A stretch of 64,000 nt of DNA from Brenneria roseae subsp. roseae (lineage in GTDB: Bacteria > Pseudomonadota > Gammaproteobacteria > Enterobacterales > Enterobacteriaceae): contig NZ_KZ819039.1 of NCBI RefSeq assembly GCF_003115845.1, positions 1 to 64,000 of the forward strand, in the 5' to 3' direction. The translations under genes and the position numbers were made by a program. This document shows positions 30,932 to 40,016 of the stretch, one piece after another. Under the pieces are notes generated by a model. That model was not told the origin of the DNA. It ran no database searches and worked only from the letters and a program-made list of their open reading frames with translations. Positions within the stretch are counted from its first letter, which is position 1. Every line of letters starts with the position of its first letter.

Positions 30932-31060
30932 ATAGCTGTTCTTACCCGCCCATTATCTGTCTCGGAAATCCAGAAGGCAGAACCCGCCGATAACGACGAA
31001 CAGGCACCGACCCCTGTTCGTCAGGACGCGCCCGGCGGCGCGTATGAAGATGAAACCTGA
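30932..31060 (+). CDS. Possible 42-residue peptide gene with ATA start
   Basis: A 43-codon frame (with stop) preceded by a perfect AAGGAG (30919-30924) at 7-nt spacing. The codon at the expected start is ATA, which is either a rare start or a mutated ATG. The peptide would read xAVLTRPLSVSEIQKAEP... and end GGAYEDET; it is acidic and hydrophilic toward its end, with no membrane segment or cysteine. It lies inside the tRNA-Lys-associated segment that also has a broken ABC transporter gene. I do not recognise it. It could be a decayed small gene or a peptide precursor; coding is judged only from the ribosome-binding site. Confidence 0.3.
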   Translation: MAVLTRPLSVSEIQKAEPADNDEQAPTPVRQDAPGGAYEDET

Positions 31061-31498
31061 GCATCAGGTTCCGCATATCGCGCTTTCTCTGACAAACAGG
31101 GAAAACCAGCCCGCTCACTCTATTGAGTATAAAGTCAATAAAGTCATTTAGTTAGCAGAGCCTTCGAAAGAGTCTATCTTGAAGTAACGAGCAAAAGATA
31201 ATCGTTTTTATAGAGCGGTCAGATCGTATCGACCGGCTTGGCCGATCAGTATCACTTTGTTAGTGATTTATATGATGGTTTAAAAATTAATCAAAAAAAT
31301 AAATTTTAGAAGAGGCAATCGTGACACTAACTCGATGAACAAGCAGAAGAAAGGAGAAACACGGCGAAAGTATTAACGCAGCAAATAGTAAAGAATCAGT
31401 AAAGATTTAAATGATTGTGTCGATATTTAATCAGGCAGATGTTTCCACCTGTTTCTAATGAAATCTACTGACGCTATTGATACCTCAAGGATTGGGAC

Positions 31499-32299
31499 AT
31501 GGAAATCAACACAGCCTCGACGACCTATGTTTCGAATGAAAGAAGTAATACATCGAGTTCAGCAATTAAAAATCAAGTGAACAGCAATTCCGTACAGAGT
31601 GAACAAAATAAATCCACCAATACAACATCCACTAAGGTATCGTCTTTCGCCCAACAATTAAGTGATGCAGCTACTCGAGCAGAAAAACGCGATGCCAGTC
31701 TTAGCCGCAGCGAACTCAAGACTAAAGCCGAGTCAGTTCTCAAAGAGATCACCGATGCGAATTATTATACCGATTCGTATAAAAAAATTTATGACGCCGA
31801 GGTGCCCGATACAACTGACCCAGATTTGCTGGCTAGGGCAACACAGGCCACTGATTATTTAAATGGTAAGGCAAGCAATCCGTTCAAGGGGATGTCGCGA
31901 GAGCAGTTGGCGCTGATTACCTACGATGACAGTGGCACGTTTACTGTTAATGAGCGCAGGGCCGCATGGAATGAATCTAATAACCAATACGAAGCATGGG
32001 CACAGAAAGTTGTTGCAAAAGCCATGGCTGAATATAACCGAACTGGAAAAATTACACAGATTTATTCGGACATACTCGAATTTTATAAATCACAGCCCGC
32101 GATAGAGCAGGCACAATATCCAGCAAGTTATGAAGCGCAATTACAGGCAAAAATATCATTAAGCTCATCATCGCTTACAACAAATAGCACCTCCCTGTTT
32201 AGTACGCTGAATAACTGGAAAAACGAGCTACAGGAGAAAAATTCCCATCTCGCCCCGATGAGCCTTTTCACCCTGCTTGCCAATGACAATAAAAAATAA
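31499..32299 (+). CDS. Unrecognised 266-aa protein in tRNA-Lys-associated segment
   Basis: 266 residues, not assigned to a family. The first ~48 residues are rich in Ser, Thr and Asn and lack hydrophobic stretches, a composition often found in type III secretion substrates, though this is weak evidence. The rest is mainly helical and polar, with no membrane segment and no cysteine. A short stretch (141-152, TYDDSGTFTVNE) resembles a calcium-binding EF-hand loop but lacks the first Asp. A ribosome-binding site (aaggat) precedes ATG 31499. Low G+C compared with neighbours and position between tRNA-Lys 3'-end repeats suggest transfer. The function is unknown. Confidence 0.65.
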   Translation: MEINTASTTYVSNERSNTSSSAIKNQVNSNSVQSEQNKSTNTTSTKVSSFAQQLSDAATRAEKRDASLSRSELKTKAESVLKEITDANYYTDSYKKIYDAEVPDTTDPDLLARATQATDYLNGKASNPFKGMSREQLALITYDDSGTFTVNERRAAWNESNNQYEAWAQKVVAKAMAEYNRTGKITQIYSDILEFYKSQPAIEQAQYPASYEAQLQAKISLSSSSLTTNSTSLFSTLNNWKNELQEKNSHLAPMSLFTLLANDNKK

Positions 32300-32335
32300 T
32301 CCGTTATCGTCTCTGCCCGAAATGCTGGGGGATTG

Positions 32336-32599
32336 ATGGAAAATACGCCGTTGCTCTGCCTGCAAAGCGTCACCCACGCCTACCGTACCGGCGCATCCAT
32401 ACAGTCGGTGCTACATGATGTTTCGCTGTCCATTCCTTCTGGCCAAAGCTGCGCCATCGTCGGCGCGTCCGGTTCGGGCAAAAGCACCCTGCTGAATAAC
32501 CAGCCCAGCGCCGGACGTCTGTTGCTGAATGGCCGCGAGGTAACGGTACATCGGGTCTACAATGATAGAGTGTTGTGTGATATCTCTTTTTTTTCATGA
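32336..32599 (+). pseudogene. Broken ABC-transporter ATPase (LolD/MacB-like)
   Basis: 87 codons. Starts like a LolD/MacB-type ATPase ([14 protein letters not shown]...[29 protein letters not shown], with an intact Walker A), then about six to nine residues are missing before [15 protein letters not shown]. After that the frame leaves the family and stops. Signature motif, Walker B and the remaining two thirds are absent. The break leads directly into the third tRNA-Lys 3'-end copy, so loss probably occurred with island decay. A ribosome-binding site (ctgggg) is still present. Confidence 0.8.
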
Positions 32600-32618
32600 T
32601 ATTAGAGTCAAAATCAGG

Positions 32619-32680
32619 ATTCTGCACGCCCCACCAATTCCGCCAGAGTTTTATCTTCCTGAAGTCATTCCGCCTTGTTT
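32619..32680 (+). repeat. Direct repeat A3: diverged tRNA-Lys 3' end plus flank
   Basis: Reads attctgcacgccccacca, two mismatches from the 3' end of tRNA-Lys, followed by a recognisable but diverged copy of its flank (aattccgccagagttttat...ccgccttgttt). With A1/A2 it brackets 30731-32618, as expected for the outer end of an island inserted in tRNA-Lys. Confidence 0.7.
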
Positions 32681-32774
32681 AACCCATATCGCGAATCCAT
32701 GCCTTTTCTGTTCCTCATCATGGTTTAAAAACGCTTTACCTATTATTTTACCCGCCGCCTATCATTACTGATGT

Positions 32775-32801
32775 AAAAAACGCCCTTACCGGGCGTTTTT
32801 T
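32775..32801 (-). terminator. Terminator of the sulfate transport operon
   Basis: 11-bp perfect stem aaaaaacgccc / gggcgtttttt with a 5-nt loop. With A and T runs at both sides it works in either direction; it lies 27 bp after the cysA stop on the minus strand. Confidence 0.88.
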
Positions 32802-32827
32802 ATAGCTGAAGCATCACCGCACGATCA

Positions 32828-33820
32828 TTAAATTTCCCAATCATGGTTATAACGTTTGGGTTTGAACTGAATGACATCCCCTTTTTGCAAACCATGCAGG
32901 CTCAAATCGTCTTTTGCCACTTCCGCTTCTATCAGTTCCTGCTCATCGCCCAGTTTCAATGACAGACGGGTCAACGCGCCAAGCGGGCGAATATCCCGCA
33001 CCACAACGGGCTGGTATCCCTCCTGAGCCTGCGTGGACAAAGCGACTTCATGCGGCCGGAACAGAATGGTTTCATCGGTCTGCGCGATCTTCAATCGGTT
33101 GCTGTCTCCCAGGAAGTGATAAACGAACTCACTTGCAGGCCGATTATAGACTTCATCCGGGGAACCAATCTGCTCAATGACGCCTTTGTTCATCAGTACG
33201 ATACGATCGGCAACTTCCATGGCCTCTTCCTGATCGTGCGTTACGAATACCGATGTCAGATTGATGTTTTCATGTAACTGGGATAACCAACGGCGCAACT
33301 CTTTACGGACTTTGGCATCCAGCGCGCCAAAAGGCTCATCCAACAACAGAATACTGGGTTCGACAATCAGCGCACGAGCCAGCGCAATGCGCTGGCGCTG
33401 TCCGCCGGAAAGCTGTTCAGGATAACGATCCGCCAGCCAGTCCAACTGGACCAGATTCAGTAATTCATGAACTTTTTGTTCAATTTCACGCTTTGAGGGT
33501 CGAATGCTTTTTGGTTTCATGCGCAACCCAAACGCCACGTTGTCAAACACGGTCATATGTCGGAACAGCGCATAATGCTGAAAAACAAAACCGACATTAC
33601 GCTTGCGGACATCGTGAACGGAGACATCTTCGCCATGAAAAATGATGCTGCCGCTGTCCGGCTGTTCCAGACCCGCGATAATACGCAACAGCGTGGTTTT
33701 GCCACATCCGGACGGCCCCAGAAGCGCCACCAGTTCGCCGCTCTGAATGGCCAGGTTGATTTCGTTCAGTGCCTGAAACTGACCAAATTGTTTATTAATA
33801 TTGCGGATCTCAATGCTCAT
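32828..33820 (-). CDS. cysA: Sulfate/thiosulfate ABC transporter, ATPase subunit
   Basis: 330 residues, shorter than the 365 of E. coli CysA because of a shorter C-terminal regulatory domain. Walker [10 protein letters not shown] near 35-43, signature [15 protein letters not shown] near 135, Walker [13 protein letters not shown] near 156-167. Powers uptake of sulfate by CysT-CysW. Its start overlaps cysW by 11 nt. In E. coli cysM follows, but here the gene is followed by a terminator and the tRNA-Lys-associated segment. Confidence 0.96.
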   Translation of the reverse strand: MSIEIRNINKQFGQFQALNEINLAIQSGELVALLGPSGCGKTTLLRIIAGLEQPDSGSIIFHGEDVSVHDVRKRNVGFVFQHYALFRHMTVFDNVAFGLRMKPKSIRPSKREIEQKVHELLNLVQLDWLADRYPEQLSGGQRQRIALARALIVEPSILLLDEPFGALDAKVRKELRRWLSQLHENINLTSVFVTHDQEEAMEVADRIVLMNKGVIEQIGSPDEVYNRPASEFVYHFLGDSNRLKIAQTDETILFRPHEVALSTQAQEGYQPVVVRDIRPLGALTRLSLKLGDEQELIEAEVAKDDLSLHGLQKGDVIQFKPKRYNHDWEI

Positions 33821-34691
33821 TTTTGGTCAGCTCCTGTTGTTTCTGTATTTGCTTCGTCAACCTGCTTTCGCTCCACTGGCGCAGCAACAGAACCACCAGC
33901 GACATCACCAGCAGTAGAATTGCGACGCTGAAAGCAGCGACGATGTTATATTCGTTATAAAGAATCTCGATATGCAGCGGCAGCGTATTAGTCAGCCCGC
34001 GGATATGGCCGGAGATAACGGATACCGCACCAAATTCCCCCATTGCTCTGGCGGTGCATAGCACGACGCCGTAAATAAGCGCCCACTTCACATTCGGCAG
34101 CGTAATGTGCCAGAACATCTGCCAACCATTGGCGCCCAGCAATCTCGCGGCTTCTTCCTCCTGAGACCCTTGTTGCTCCATCAGCGGGATCAGCTCGCGC
34201 GCGACATAGGGCAGCGTGACAAAAATGGTCGCCAGCACAATGCCCGGAACCGCATAAACAATTTCCAGATTATGAGCCGTCAGGAAGGGATAGAGCTTGC
34301 TTTGAGCACCAAACAACAGAACATAAACCAACCCGGCGACTACGGGTGAAACGGAAAATGGCAGGTCAATCAGCGCCAGCAGCAGACTCTTGCCACGAAA
34401 TTCAAATTTGGTTACACACCATGCGGTTGTCAACCCGAAAACCACGTTCAGCGGTACGGAAATCGCCGTTGCCAGTAAGGTCAGTTTCAGTGCCGAAACG
34501 GCATCAGGCTCAGAGATTGCATCCCAGAATGCCCCAATGCCTTTATCCAGACCTTGAGTCACTACCATCAGCAAAGGCAACACCAAAATCAGGAAAAACA
34601 CAATCCACGCCAGCGACACCAAAATGTAATACGCGGCCGATTGTTTTTTGGCTTTCTGCACACGGGATTGAGAGGAAATAACCTGTTCCAT
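33810..34691 (-). CDS. cysW: Sulfate/thiosulfate ABC transporter, permease CysW
   Basis: 293 residues with six predicted membrane segments and the ABC-permease EAA loop ([23 protein letters not shown] near 177-199). Together with CysT it makes the inner-membrane channel for sulfate. Follows cysT by 12 bp and overlaps cysA. Confidence 0.96.
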   Translation of the reverse strand: MEQVISSQSRVQKAKKQSAAYYILVSLAWIVFFLILVLPLLMVVTQGLDKGIGAFWDAISEPDAVSALKLTLLATAISVPLNVVFGLTTAWCVTKFEFRGKSLLLALIDLPFSVSPVVAGLVYVLLFGAQSKLYPFLTAHNLEIVYAVPGIVLATIFVTLPYVARELIPLMEQQGSQEEEAARLLGANGWQMFWHITLPNVKWALIYGVVLCTARAMGEFGAVSVISGHIRGLTNTLPLHIEILYNEYNIVAAFSVAILLLVMSLVVLLLRQWSESRLTKQIQKQQELTKNEH

Positions 34692-34703
34692 GACGATCTT
34701 GCC

Positions 34704-35516
34704 TTACAGTTTCGGTTGAATACGACGCTGCAATAAATTAATCAGCAGCAGCATAATGAAAGAAACCAGCAGCATAAATACGCCAATCCCGGTTGCCCCT
34801 TTATAGTCATACTGATCGAGTTTCGAGACGATCAGCAGCGGCAAAATTTCCGTTTTAAACGGAATGTTGCCGGCGATAAATACCACAGATCCGTATTCCC
34901 CAACGCCGCGCGCAAAAGCCAGCGCAAAGCCGGTCAACCATGCGGGCAACAGTGTAGGAACCAGAACGTGGCGAAACACCTGCAATGGACGAGCGCCAAG
35001 ACACGCCGCCGCCTCTTCAATTTCTTTCGGAATATCCGCCAGCACGGGTTGCAGCGTTCGGACCACAAAAGGCAGCGTGACGAAAATCAACGCCAGCGTA
35101 ATCCCGATGCTGGTATAGGCAATTTTAAAGGGAAACAGCGAACCAATCAGACCATTGGGCGCATACAGCGCCGTCAGGGCGATCCCGGCTACTGCCGTCG
35201 GCAGCGCAAACGGCATGTCGATCATCGCATCAATGATTTTACGCCCCGGGAACGTATAACGAACCAAGACCCATGCCAGCAGCGTACCTAAAACACCATT
35301 AATAAAGGCAGCCGCCAGCGCAGTACCAAAGGAGAGTTGCAGGGAGAAAAGCACCTGGCGGCTGGTAATCAATTCCCAGAACTGTACCAGCGTCAATTGA
35401 CTGGCATAAAGAAACATACCGGCCAATGGAATAAGGACAATCAATCCTAAATAACTCAGGCTAAAGCCCAAAGTTAATCCGAAACCGGGAATCACCGAGG
35501 AAGAACGCTGCGACAT
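34704..35516 (-). CDS. cysT: Sulfate/thiosulfate ABC transporter, permease CysT
   Basis: 270 residues. Six membrane segments; the EAA loop is EEAAACLGARPLQVFRHVLVP near 166-186. Partner of CysW. Separated from the binding-protein gene upstream by about 165 bp, more than usual, so a secondary promoter or mRNA processing could lie there. Confidence 0.96.
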   Translation of the reverse strand: MSQRSSSVIPGFGLTLGFSLSYLGLIVLIPLAGMFLYASQLTLVQFWELITSRQVLFSLQLSFGTALAAAFINGVLGTLLAWVLVRYTFPGRKIIDAMIDMPFALPTAVAGIALTALYAPNGLIGSLFPFKIAYTSIGITLALIFVTLPFVVRTLQPVLADIPKEIEEAAACLGARPLQVFRHVLVPTLLPAWLTGFALAFARGVGEYGSVVFIAGNIPFKTEILPLLIVSKLDQYDYKGATGIGVFMLLVSFIMLLLINLLQRRIQPKL

Positions 35517-35682
35517 ACTGTGCCTTTAATTGTCATGCTCAAAGATCCTGGCCAATTAAATAATTGCCGACGAACTAAGGCCGCTATTTCCCTTATCTTT
35601 CAACATGAAACCATACCGGCCTTTTTCACGTTGAAATCCATCAGGAATAAATAGCGGCCTGCGTATATCAGAAAGTCATAGG

Positions 35683-36693
35683 TTACTTATTGATTTCCTG
35701 GAAAATTTTATCGAACACGCCACCATCATTAAAAAAGGTTTCCTGTGCGGCTGTCCAGCCGCCGAAATCTTTATCAATCGTCACCAGCTCCACCGGCGCG
35801 AACTGATCTTTAAATTCTTCAGCAATTTTGGCATTACGCGGACGATAGAAGTTTTTACCAATGATGCGCTGTGCTTCATCGCTATAAAGGTATTGCAAAT
35901 AGGCTTCCGCCTGTTTCTGCGTTCCCTTGCGCTCAACCACTTTGTCTACCACGGCAACAGGCGGTTCTGCCAGAATTGACAAGGATGGCGTGACAATCTC
36001 GAGTTGATCGCCGCCCTGTTCTTGCAGAGAAAGATACGCTTCGTTTTCCCATGCCAGCAGAACATCACCTAACTGGCGCTGTACAAAGCTGATCGTTGAG
36101 CCGCGGGCCCCCGTATCTAGAACGGGTGCATGACGATACAGTTCTGTTACAAACTTCAGCGCCGTTTCATCATTGCCGCCGGGCTGCGCTTTGGCATAAG
36201 CCCAGGCTGCCAGGAAATTCCAGCGCGCTCCGCCAGACGTTTTCGGGTTTGGCGTAATGACTTCCACGCCCGGCTTAACCAGATCGCCCCAGTCTTTAAT
36301 TTGTTTCGGATTACCTTTTCTCACCAGAAATACAATGGTGGAGGTATAAGGCGTACTGTTATCCGGCAAGCGGGTCTGCCATTTAGGATCGATAATCTGC
36401 TGATTCAGGTTGAGTGCATCAATATCGCCGGCCAGCGCCAACGTGACCACATCAGCCTGCAAACCGTCGATAACAGAACGCGCCTGCTTACCTGAACCGC
36501 CGTGTGAATTCTTGATGGAGATATCCTCACCCGTTGTCGCTTTCCAGTGCTTGATAAAAGCAGCGTTGTATTGCTGATAAAGCTCACGAGTGGGATCGTA
36601 AGAAACATTCAATAATTCCGTCGCCGCAGAGGCGACGCCAGAAAATAAGAGCGCTGCCGTAGCAACAGATAGCCCCAGACGACGTATTGACAT
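35683..36693 (-). CDS. sbp: Periplasmic sulfate-binding protein, Sbp-type
   Basis: 336 residues from ATG 36693 (three codons inside the longest frame). Signal peptide [23 protein letters not shown]. The mature start [19 protein letters not shown], then [21 protein letters not shown] and [13 protein letters not shown] are closer to E. coli Sbp (sulfate) than to CysP (thiosulfate), although the gene occupies the cysP position ahead of cysT-cysW-cysA. It delivers sulfate to the transporter. The whole operon would be activated by CysB with acetylserine; I did not delimit a CysB site. Confidence 0.88.
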   Translation of the reverse strand: MSIRRLGLSVATAALLFSGVASAATELLNVSYDPTRELYQQYNAAFIKHWKATTGEDISIKNSHGGSGKQARSVIDGLQADVVTLALAGDIDALNLNQQIIDPKWQTRLPDNSTPYTSTIVFLVRKGNPKQIKDWGDLVKPGVEVITPNPKTSGGARWNFLAAWAYAKAQPGGNDETALKFVTELYRHAPVLDTGARGSTISFVQRQLGDVLLAWENEAYLSLQEQGGDQLEIVTPSLSILAEPPVAVVDKVVERKGTQKQAEAYLQYLYSDEAQRIIGKNFYRPRNAKIAEEFKDQFAPVELVTIDKDFGGWTAAQETFFNDGGVFDKIFQEINK

Positions 36694-37025
36694 TATTATC
36701 ACTCCCCAAAATTTGAAAGTATTTATCGGCCTGTCCGATTTATTCGTTGCGACTACAAAGAAATGTCGAATCAGGCGAATATAAAAATAACGACGAATGC
36801 TCCTGATTTACGTGCTGAACCAACACGGCTATCAGACTGACAACATGGAAGTGACAATAGAGGATATGGGAAAGTGGCAAAAATACTGTTTCGCGATAAT
36901 TTATGCTATCACGTTATATTGTTAATGGTTATGTAATGGTTTTCAATCTAAGTGAATATTAGTACAGGAATAACGCCCGCCTCCTTTTTAAAGATCGAAG
37001 CAGACGCGTCCCCTACTGTGCGGAC
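36694..37025. promoter_or_regulatory. Upstream region of the sulfate operon
   Basis: About 330 bp between the sulfate-binding protein gene and cdaR, both on the minus strand. AT-rich, and the expected place for the CysB-activated promoter. I see no clear terminator for cdaR and no site I can define with certainty. Confidence 0.4.
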
Positions 37026-38183
37026 TTAGTCTTCTTCGTCGAGTTGCAGGGCGACGTACAGCAGCAGGCGATCGTCGAAATTTCCCAGATCCAGTCCGGT
37101 GAGTTCGGAAATGCGATTAAGGCGATACTCCAGCGTATTCCTGTGAATAAACAGCGCCTTAGCTGTCGCACCCGGTTGAACATTGTTGCGGAACCAGGCT
37201 CCCAGCGTCCGGCGTAACAGTCCATTGCCATCCATTGCTTTCAGTTTGCCCAAAGGACGCACCAGTTCATTTGCCTGCCAACCACCGCGCAAACTATCCA
37301 GTAATACCGGCAGCATCAGATCCTGATAGTAATAACAACGCTGCGATGGCATACGCTGCTTGCCGACGCTCATGGTGGTTCGGGCGGTCCGATAAGAGCG
37401 GGCAATGCTGCCGGGGCCGGAAAAGTAATTCCCCAAGGCCAGACGAACCCGAAAACGGCTGCTTTCCGCCATGCGGGAGAGCAGATTGTCGACCCGCCGA
37501 CGATGTTCCTCCGCATCCCAGCGACCGTGACAGTTCAACGCCGGCTTCAGTACCACCATTTCCGTCAGCGACACAATGGCAATCAGGTTGTCGCGCTCTG
37601 GCGTCGTCAGCAGCGTTTGCAACTGTTGCAGTTCCTCCATTGCGCTATCTACGCCGAGTTGTCCGCTATCGACTTCCACAACCGCCGCCACTCGCGGCTT
37701 ATTCAGGTCGATCCCCAAACGCTGCGCCCATTCCATCAGCGCAGGAGATAATTCATCGGTACGAATCAGGTTCAAAACCAGCTCTTCGCGCAAACGACTA
37801 TCCTGCGCCAACATATGCAGCAGCCTCGCCTGTTCCAGCATCATTTCAGCCGTCATACAAACCAGCTCGCCATACTGCCGCAGCTGGCCGGGATTTCCAG
37901 TCAGACCGATGACCCCCACAATTTCTCCATCAATTCGCAACGGCAGATTGATGCCGGGACGGACGCCATGCAAATGACGGGCGACCGCATCATCGATGTC
38001 GACAACCCGCCCCTGAGACAGCGCCAGCAGTGCTCCCTCATGCAATTCACCCAATCGTTCCTGATCGCCACTGCCAATGATTTTGCCGCGGGCATCCATC
38101 ACATTGATATTACTATCAATAATCTGCATGGTTCGTGCAACGATATCCTGAGCCATCCTGGCATTAAGATGATATGACGCCAT
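37026..38183 (-). CDS. cdaR: Sugar diacid utilisation regulator CdaR
   Basis: 385 residues from ATG 38183, the exact length of E. coli CdaR; an upstream start adding 55 residues does not match the family. N-terminal diacid-recognition domain (MAQDIVARTMQIIDSNINVMDARGKIIGSG...), C-terminal PucR-type helix-turn-helix (ATAKALFIHRNTLEYRLNRISELTGLDLGN). In E. coli it activates genes for glucarate, galactarate and glycerate use. Its targets are not adjacent. Neighbour of degP as in E. coli. Confidence 0.95.
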   Translation of the reverse strand: MASYHLNARMAQDIVARTMQIIDSNINVMDARGKIIGSGDQERLGELHEGALLALSQGRVVDIDDAVARHLHGVRPGINLPLRIDGEIVGVIGLTGNPGQLRQYGELVCMTAEMMLEQARLLHMLAQDSRLREELVLNLIRTDELSPALMEWAQRLGIDLNKPRVAAVVEVDSGQLGVDSAMEELQQLQTLLTTPERDNLIAIVSLTEMVVLKPALNCHGRWDAEEHRRRVDNLLSRMAESSRFRVRLALGNYFSGPGSIARSYRTARTTMSVGKQRMPSQRCYYYQDLMLPVLLDSLRGGWQANELVRPLGKLKAMDGNGLLRRTLGAWFRNNVQPGATAKALFIHRNTLEYRLNRISELTGLDLGNFDDRLLLYVALQLDEED

Positions 38184-38357
38184 TTCGACCTCTGCGGGGA
38201 ACACTGACAATTGCACCAGCATAACGTCACTTGTTACCTCGCACATTGTGCAAATTAACAAAGAATGGTGGATTCGTTTAAAACTGTGGAAGAACTCACA
38301 GAATACGGGCAGGGAAATGGAATAGCCGGGCACAGGCGCACCCGGCATAGAGAGAAA

Positions 38358-39791
38358 TTACTGAGTTAACAGATAGATATCGCTATCGCCACGTCGAATA
38401 TTCAACGCCAGAACCGCCGGTTTACTGTCCAGGATCTTACGCAACTCACCAATGTTCTGCACGGGTTGCTGATTGACGCCAAAAATGATGTCGTCCTTTT
38501 TCAAGCCGATTTTCGCCGCGGCCGTTCCCGCTTTGACATTATCAACCTTGACGCCTTTCCGACCATCCAATTCAGTATTACTTAATTCGGCGCCTTCAAT
38601 ACCTGAATAGAGGTTGCCTGACGACACCTGAGTCTGACTGCTTTGTTGAAGCGTCACATCGACCGTCAACGGTTTGCCGTCGCGCAATAATCCCAGCGAT
38701 ACCTTGCTGCCGACCGGCAATGAACCGACCTGGGCACGCAGCGCAGAGAAGCTGCTGATGGCTTTTCCGTTCAACGTTACGATCACATCGCCTGCCTTTA
38801 TACCCGCTTCAGCCGCCGCAGACTTCGGTTGAACCTGGCTGACAAAGGCGCCGCGCTGGGCATCCACTTTCATGGCCTGAGCCAGTTCGGAATTCAATTC
38901 CGTTCCGGTAATCCCCAGTTCGCCCCGTTTCACTTCGCCAAATTCGACTATCTGTCCGACCAGACTTTTCACCATATTACTGGGGATCGCAAAACCGATA
39001 CCGATATTACCGCCATCCGGCGCCAGAATTGCCGTATTCAGGCCGATCAATTCACCGTTGAGATTTACCAGCGCGCCACCGGAATTCCCCCGGTTGATAG
39101 CCGCATCGGTCTGAATAAAGTTTTCATAGTTTTCAATATTCAACCCGCTCCGTCCCAGAGCGGAAACAATGCCGGACGTTGCCGTTTCCCCCAATCCATA
39201 AGGGTTACCGATCGCCACGGTATAATCCCCGACGCGTAACTGATCCGAGTCAGCCAATTTGATGGCGGTCAGGTTTTTAAAATCTTTCAACTGCACCAGC
39301 GCAATATCCGAACGCGGATCTCTGCCAATAATCTTGGCATCATATTTACGGCCATCGCTGAGTCTGATCTGAATTTTATCTGCGTTTTCTACTACATGGC
39401 TATTGGTCACCACATAGCCTTTTTCCGCATTGATCACCACCCCGGCACCTAACACCTGGAAATTCTGCTGTCTGGAGGGTTGTCCATCATCACCGTCTCC
39501 CTGACACATCGGTGATGTCTGAAACGGGGAACCTTCCTGACAGAATGGTGAATTCTCTCCGAAGAATGGTTGGAGCTGCTGAGGGATCTTCTCTTTATCG
39601 ACATTAGTATGTCCTTCCACATAAATACTCACGACGGAAGGCATCACTTTTTCCAGCATGGGAGCCAGACTGGGAAGCTGTCCGCTGGAAGACGAGGACA
39701 AAACTGACTCTGCCGCATTAGCAGCGATAGGCCCCATTGCCATCGCCAGGCTTAAGGTCAGCGCGCTTAGAACCAATGATTTTCTTTTCAT
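38358..39791 (-). CDS. degP: Periplasmic serine protease and chaperone DegP
   Basis: 477 residues (E. coli 474). Signal peptide of 26 residues ending AANA. Catalytic triad His132 (NSHVV), Asp162 (RSDIALV) and Ser237 (RGNSGGAL); the long LA loop holds the Cys pair C84/C96. Two PDZ domains follow (about 285-375 and 390-475). Degrades misfolded envelope proteins and chaperones outer-membrane porins. A sigma-E type promoter lies about 150-170 bp upstream. Confidence 0.97.
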   Translation of the reverse strand: MKRKSLVLSALTLSLAMAMGPIAANAAESVLSSSSSGQLPSLAPMLEKVMPSVVSIYVEGHTNVDKEKIPQQLQPFFGENSPFCQEGSPFQTSPMCQGDGDDGQPSRQQNFQVLGAGVVINAEKGYVVTNSHVVENADKIQIRLSDGRKYDAKIIGRDPRSDIALVQLKDFKNLTAIKLADSDQLRVGDYTVAIGNPYGLGETATSGIVSALGRSGLNIENYENFIQTDAAINRGNSGGALVNLNGELIGLNTAILAPDGGNIGIGFAIPSNMVKSLVGQIVEFGEVKRGELGITGTELNSELAQAMKVDAQRGAFVSQVQPKSAAAEAGIKAGDVIVTLNGKAISSFSALRAQVGSLPVGSKVSLGLLRDGKPLTVDVTLQQSSQTQVSSGNLYSGIEGAELSNTELDGRKGVKVDNVKAGTAAAKIGLKKDDIIFGVNQQPVQNIGELRKILDSKPAVLALNIRRGDSDIYLLTQ

Positions 39792-39935
39792 AAGGGATAT
39801 ATCTCATATTAATCAACACGCAAGTCTTACGGCCTTTTATACCCGGTCGCAGTCAAAAAGCAGGAAAGCGGCAAACAAATGCCGCCGGTACACTGCCGCC
39901 TGAAGACAGCGGATACATGCAGTGGTCGTGCTGTA

Positions 39936-39962
39936 TGAGATAAATATGGACTAACAAAGTTC
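39936..39962 (-). promoter_or_regulatory. Probable sigma-E promoter of degP
   Basis: On the minus strand GAACTT (39962-39957), 16-nt spacer, TCTCA (39940-39936). The -35 box is consensus; the -10 box differs at one base from the usual TCTGA/TCTAA. DegP is a classical sigma-E target and this is the best match between degP and dgt. The leader would be about 140 nt. Confidence 0.6.
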
Positions 39963-40016
39963 ATCCGGAGAAGAAGATGAAGCGTAAGAAAATATTGAAC
40001 CTCTTTACAAAAGTGC

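Larger units (their letters stand above)
30482..31498. other. Decayed segment after tRNA-Lys: repeats, hairpins and one possible small gene
   Basis: About 1 kb with no long gene. In order: flank repeat A1 to 30546, a stretch of short hairpins (30551-30711), repeat A2 (30713-30793), a possible 42-codon gene (30932-31060), then about 440 bp in which I recognise nothing beyond the promoter region expected for the gene at 31499. Confidence 0.6.

Noticed and set aside
38184-38348. 55-residue N-terminal extension of cdaR
   Set aside because: E. coli CdaR starts at the aligned ATG 38183 and has the same length; the extension shows no conservation I recognise.
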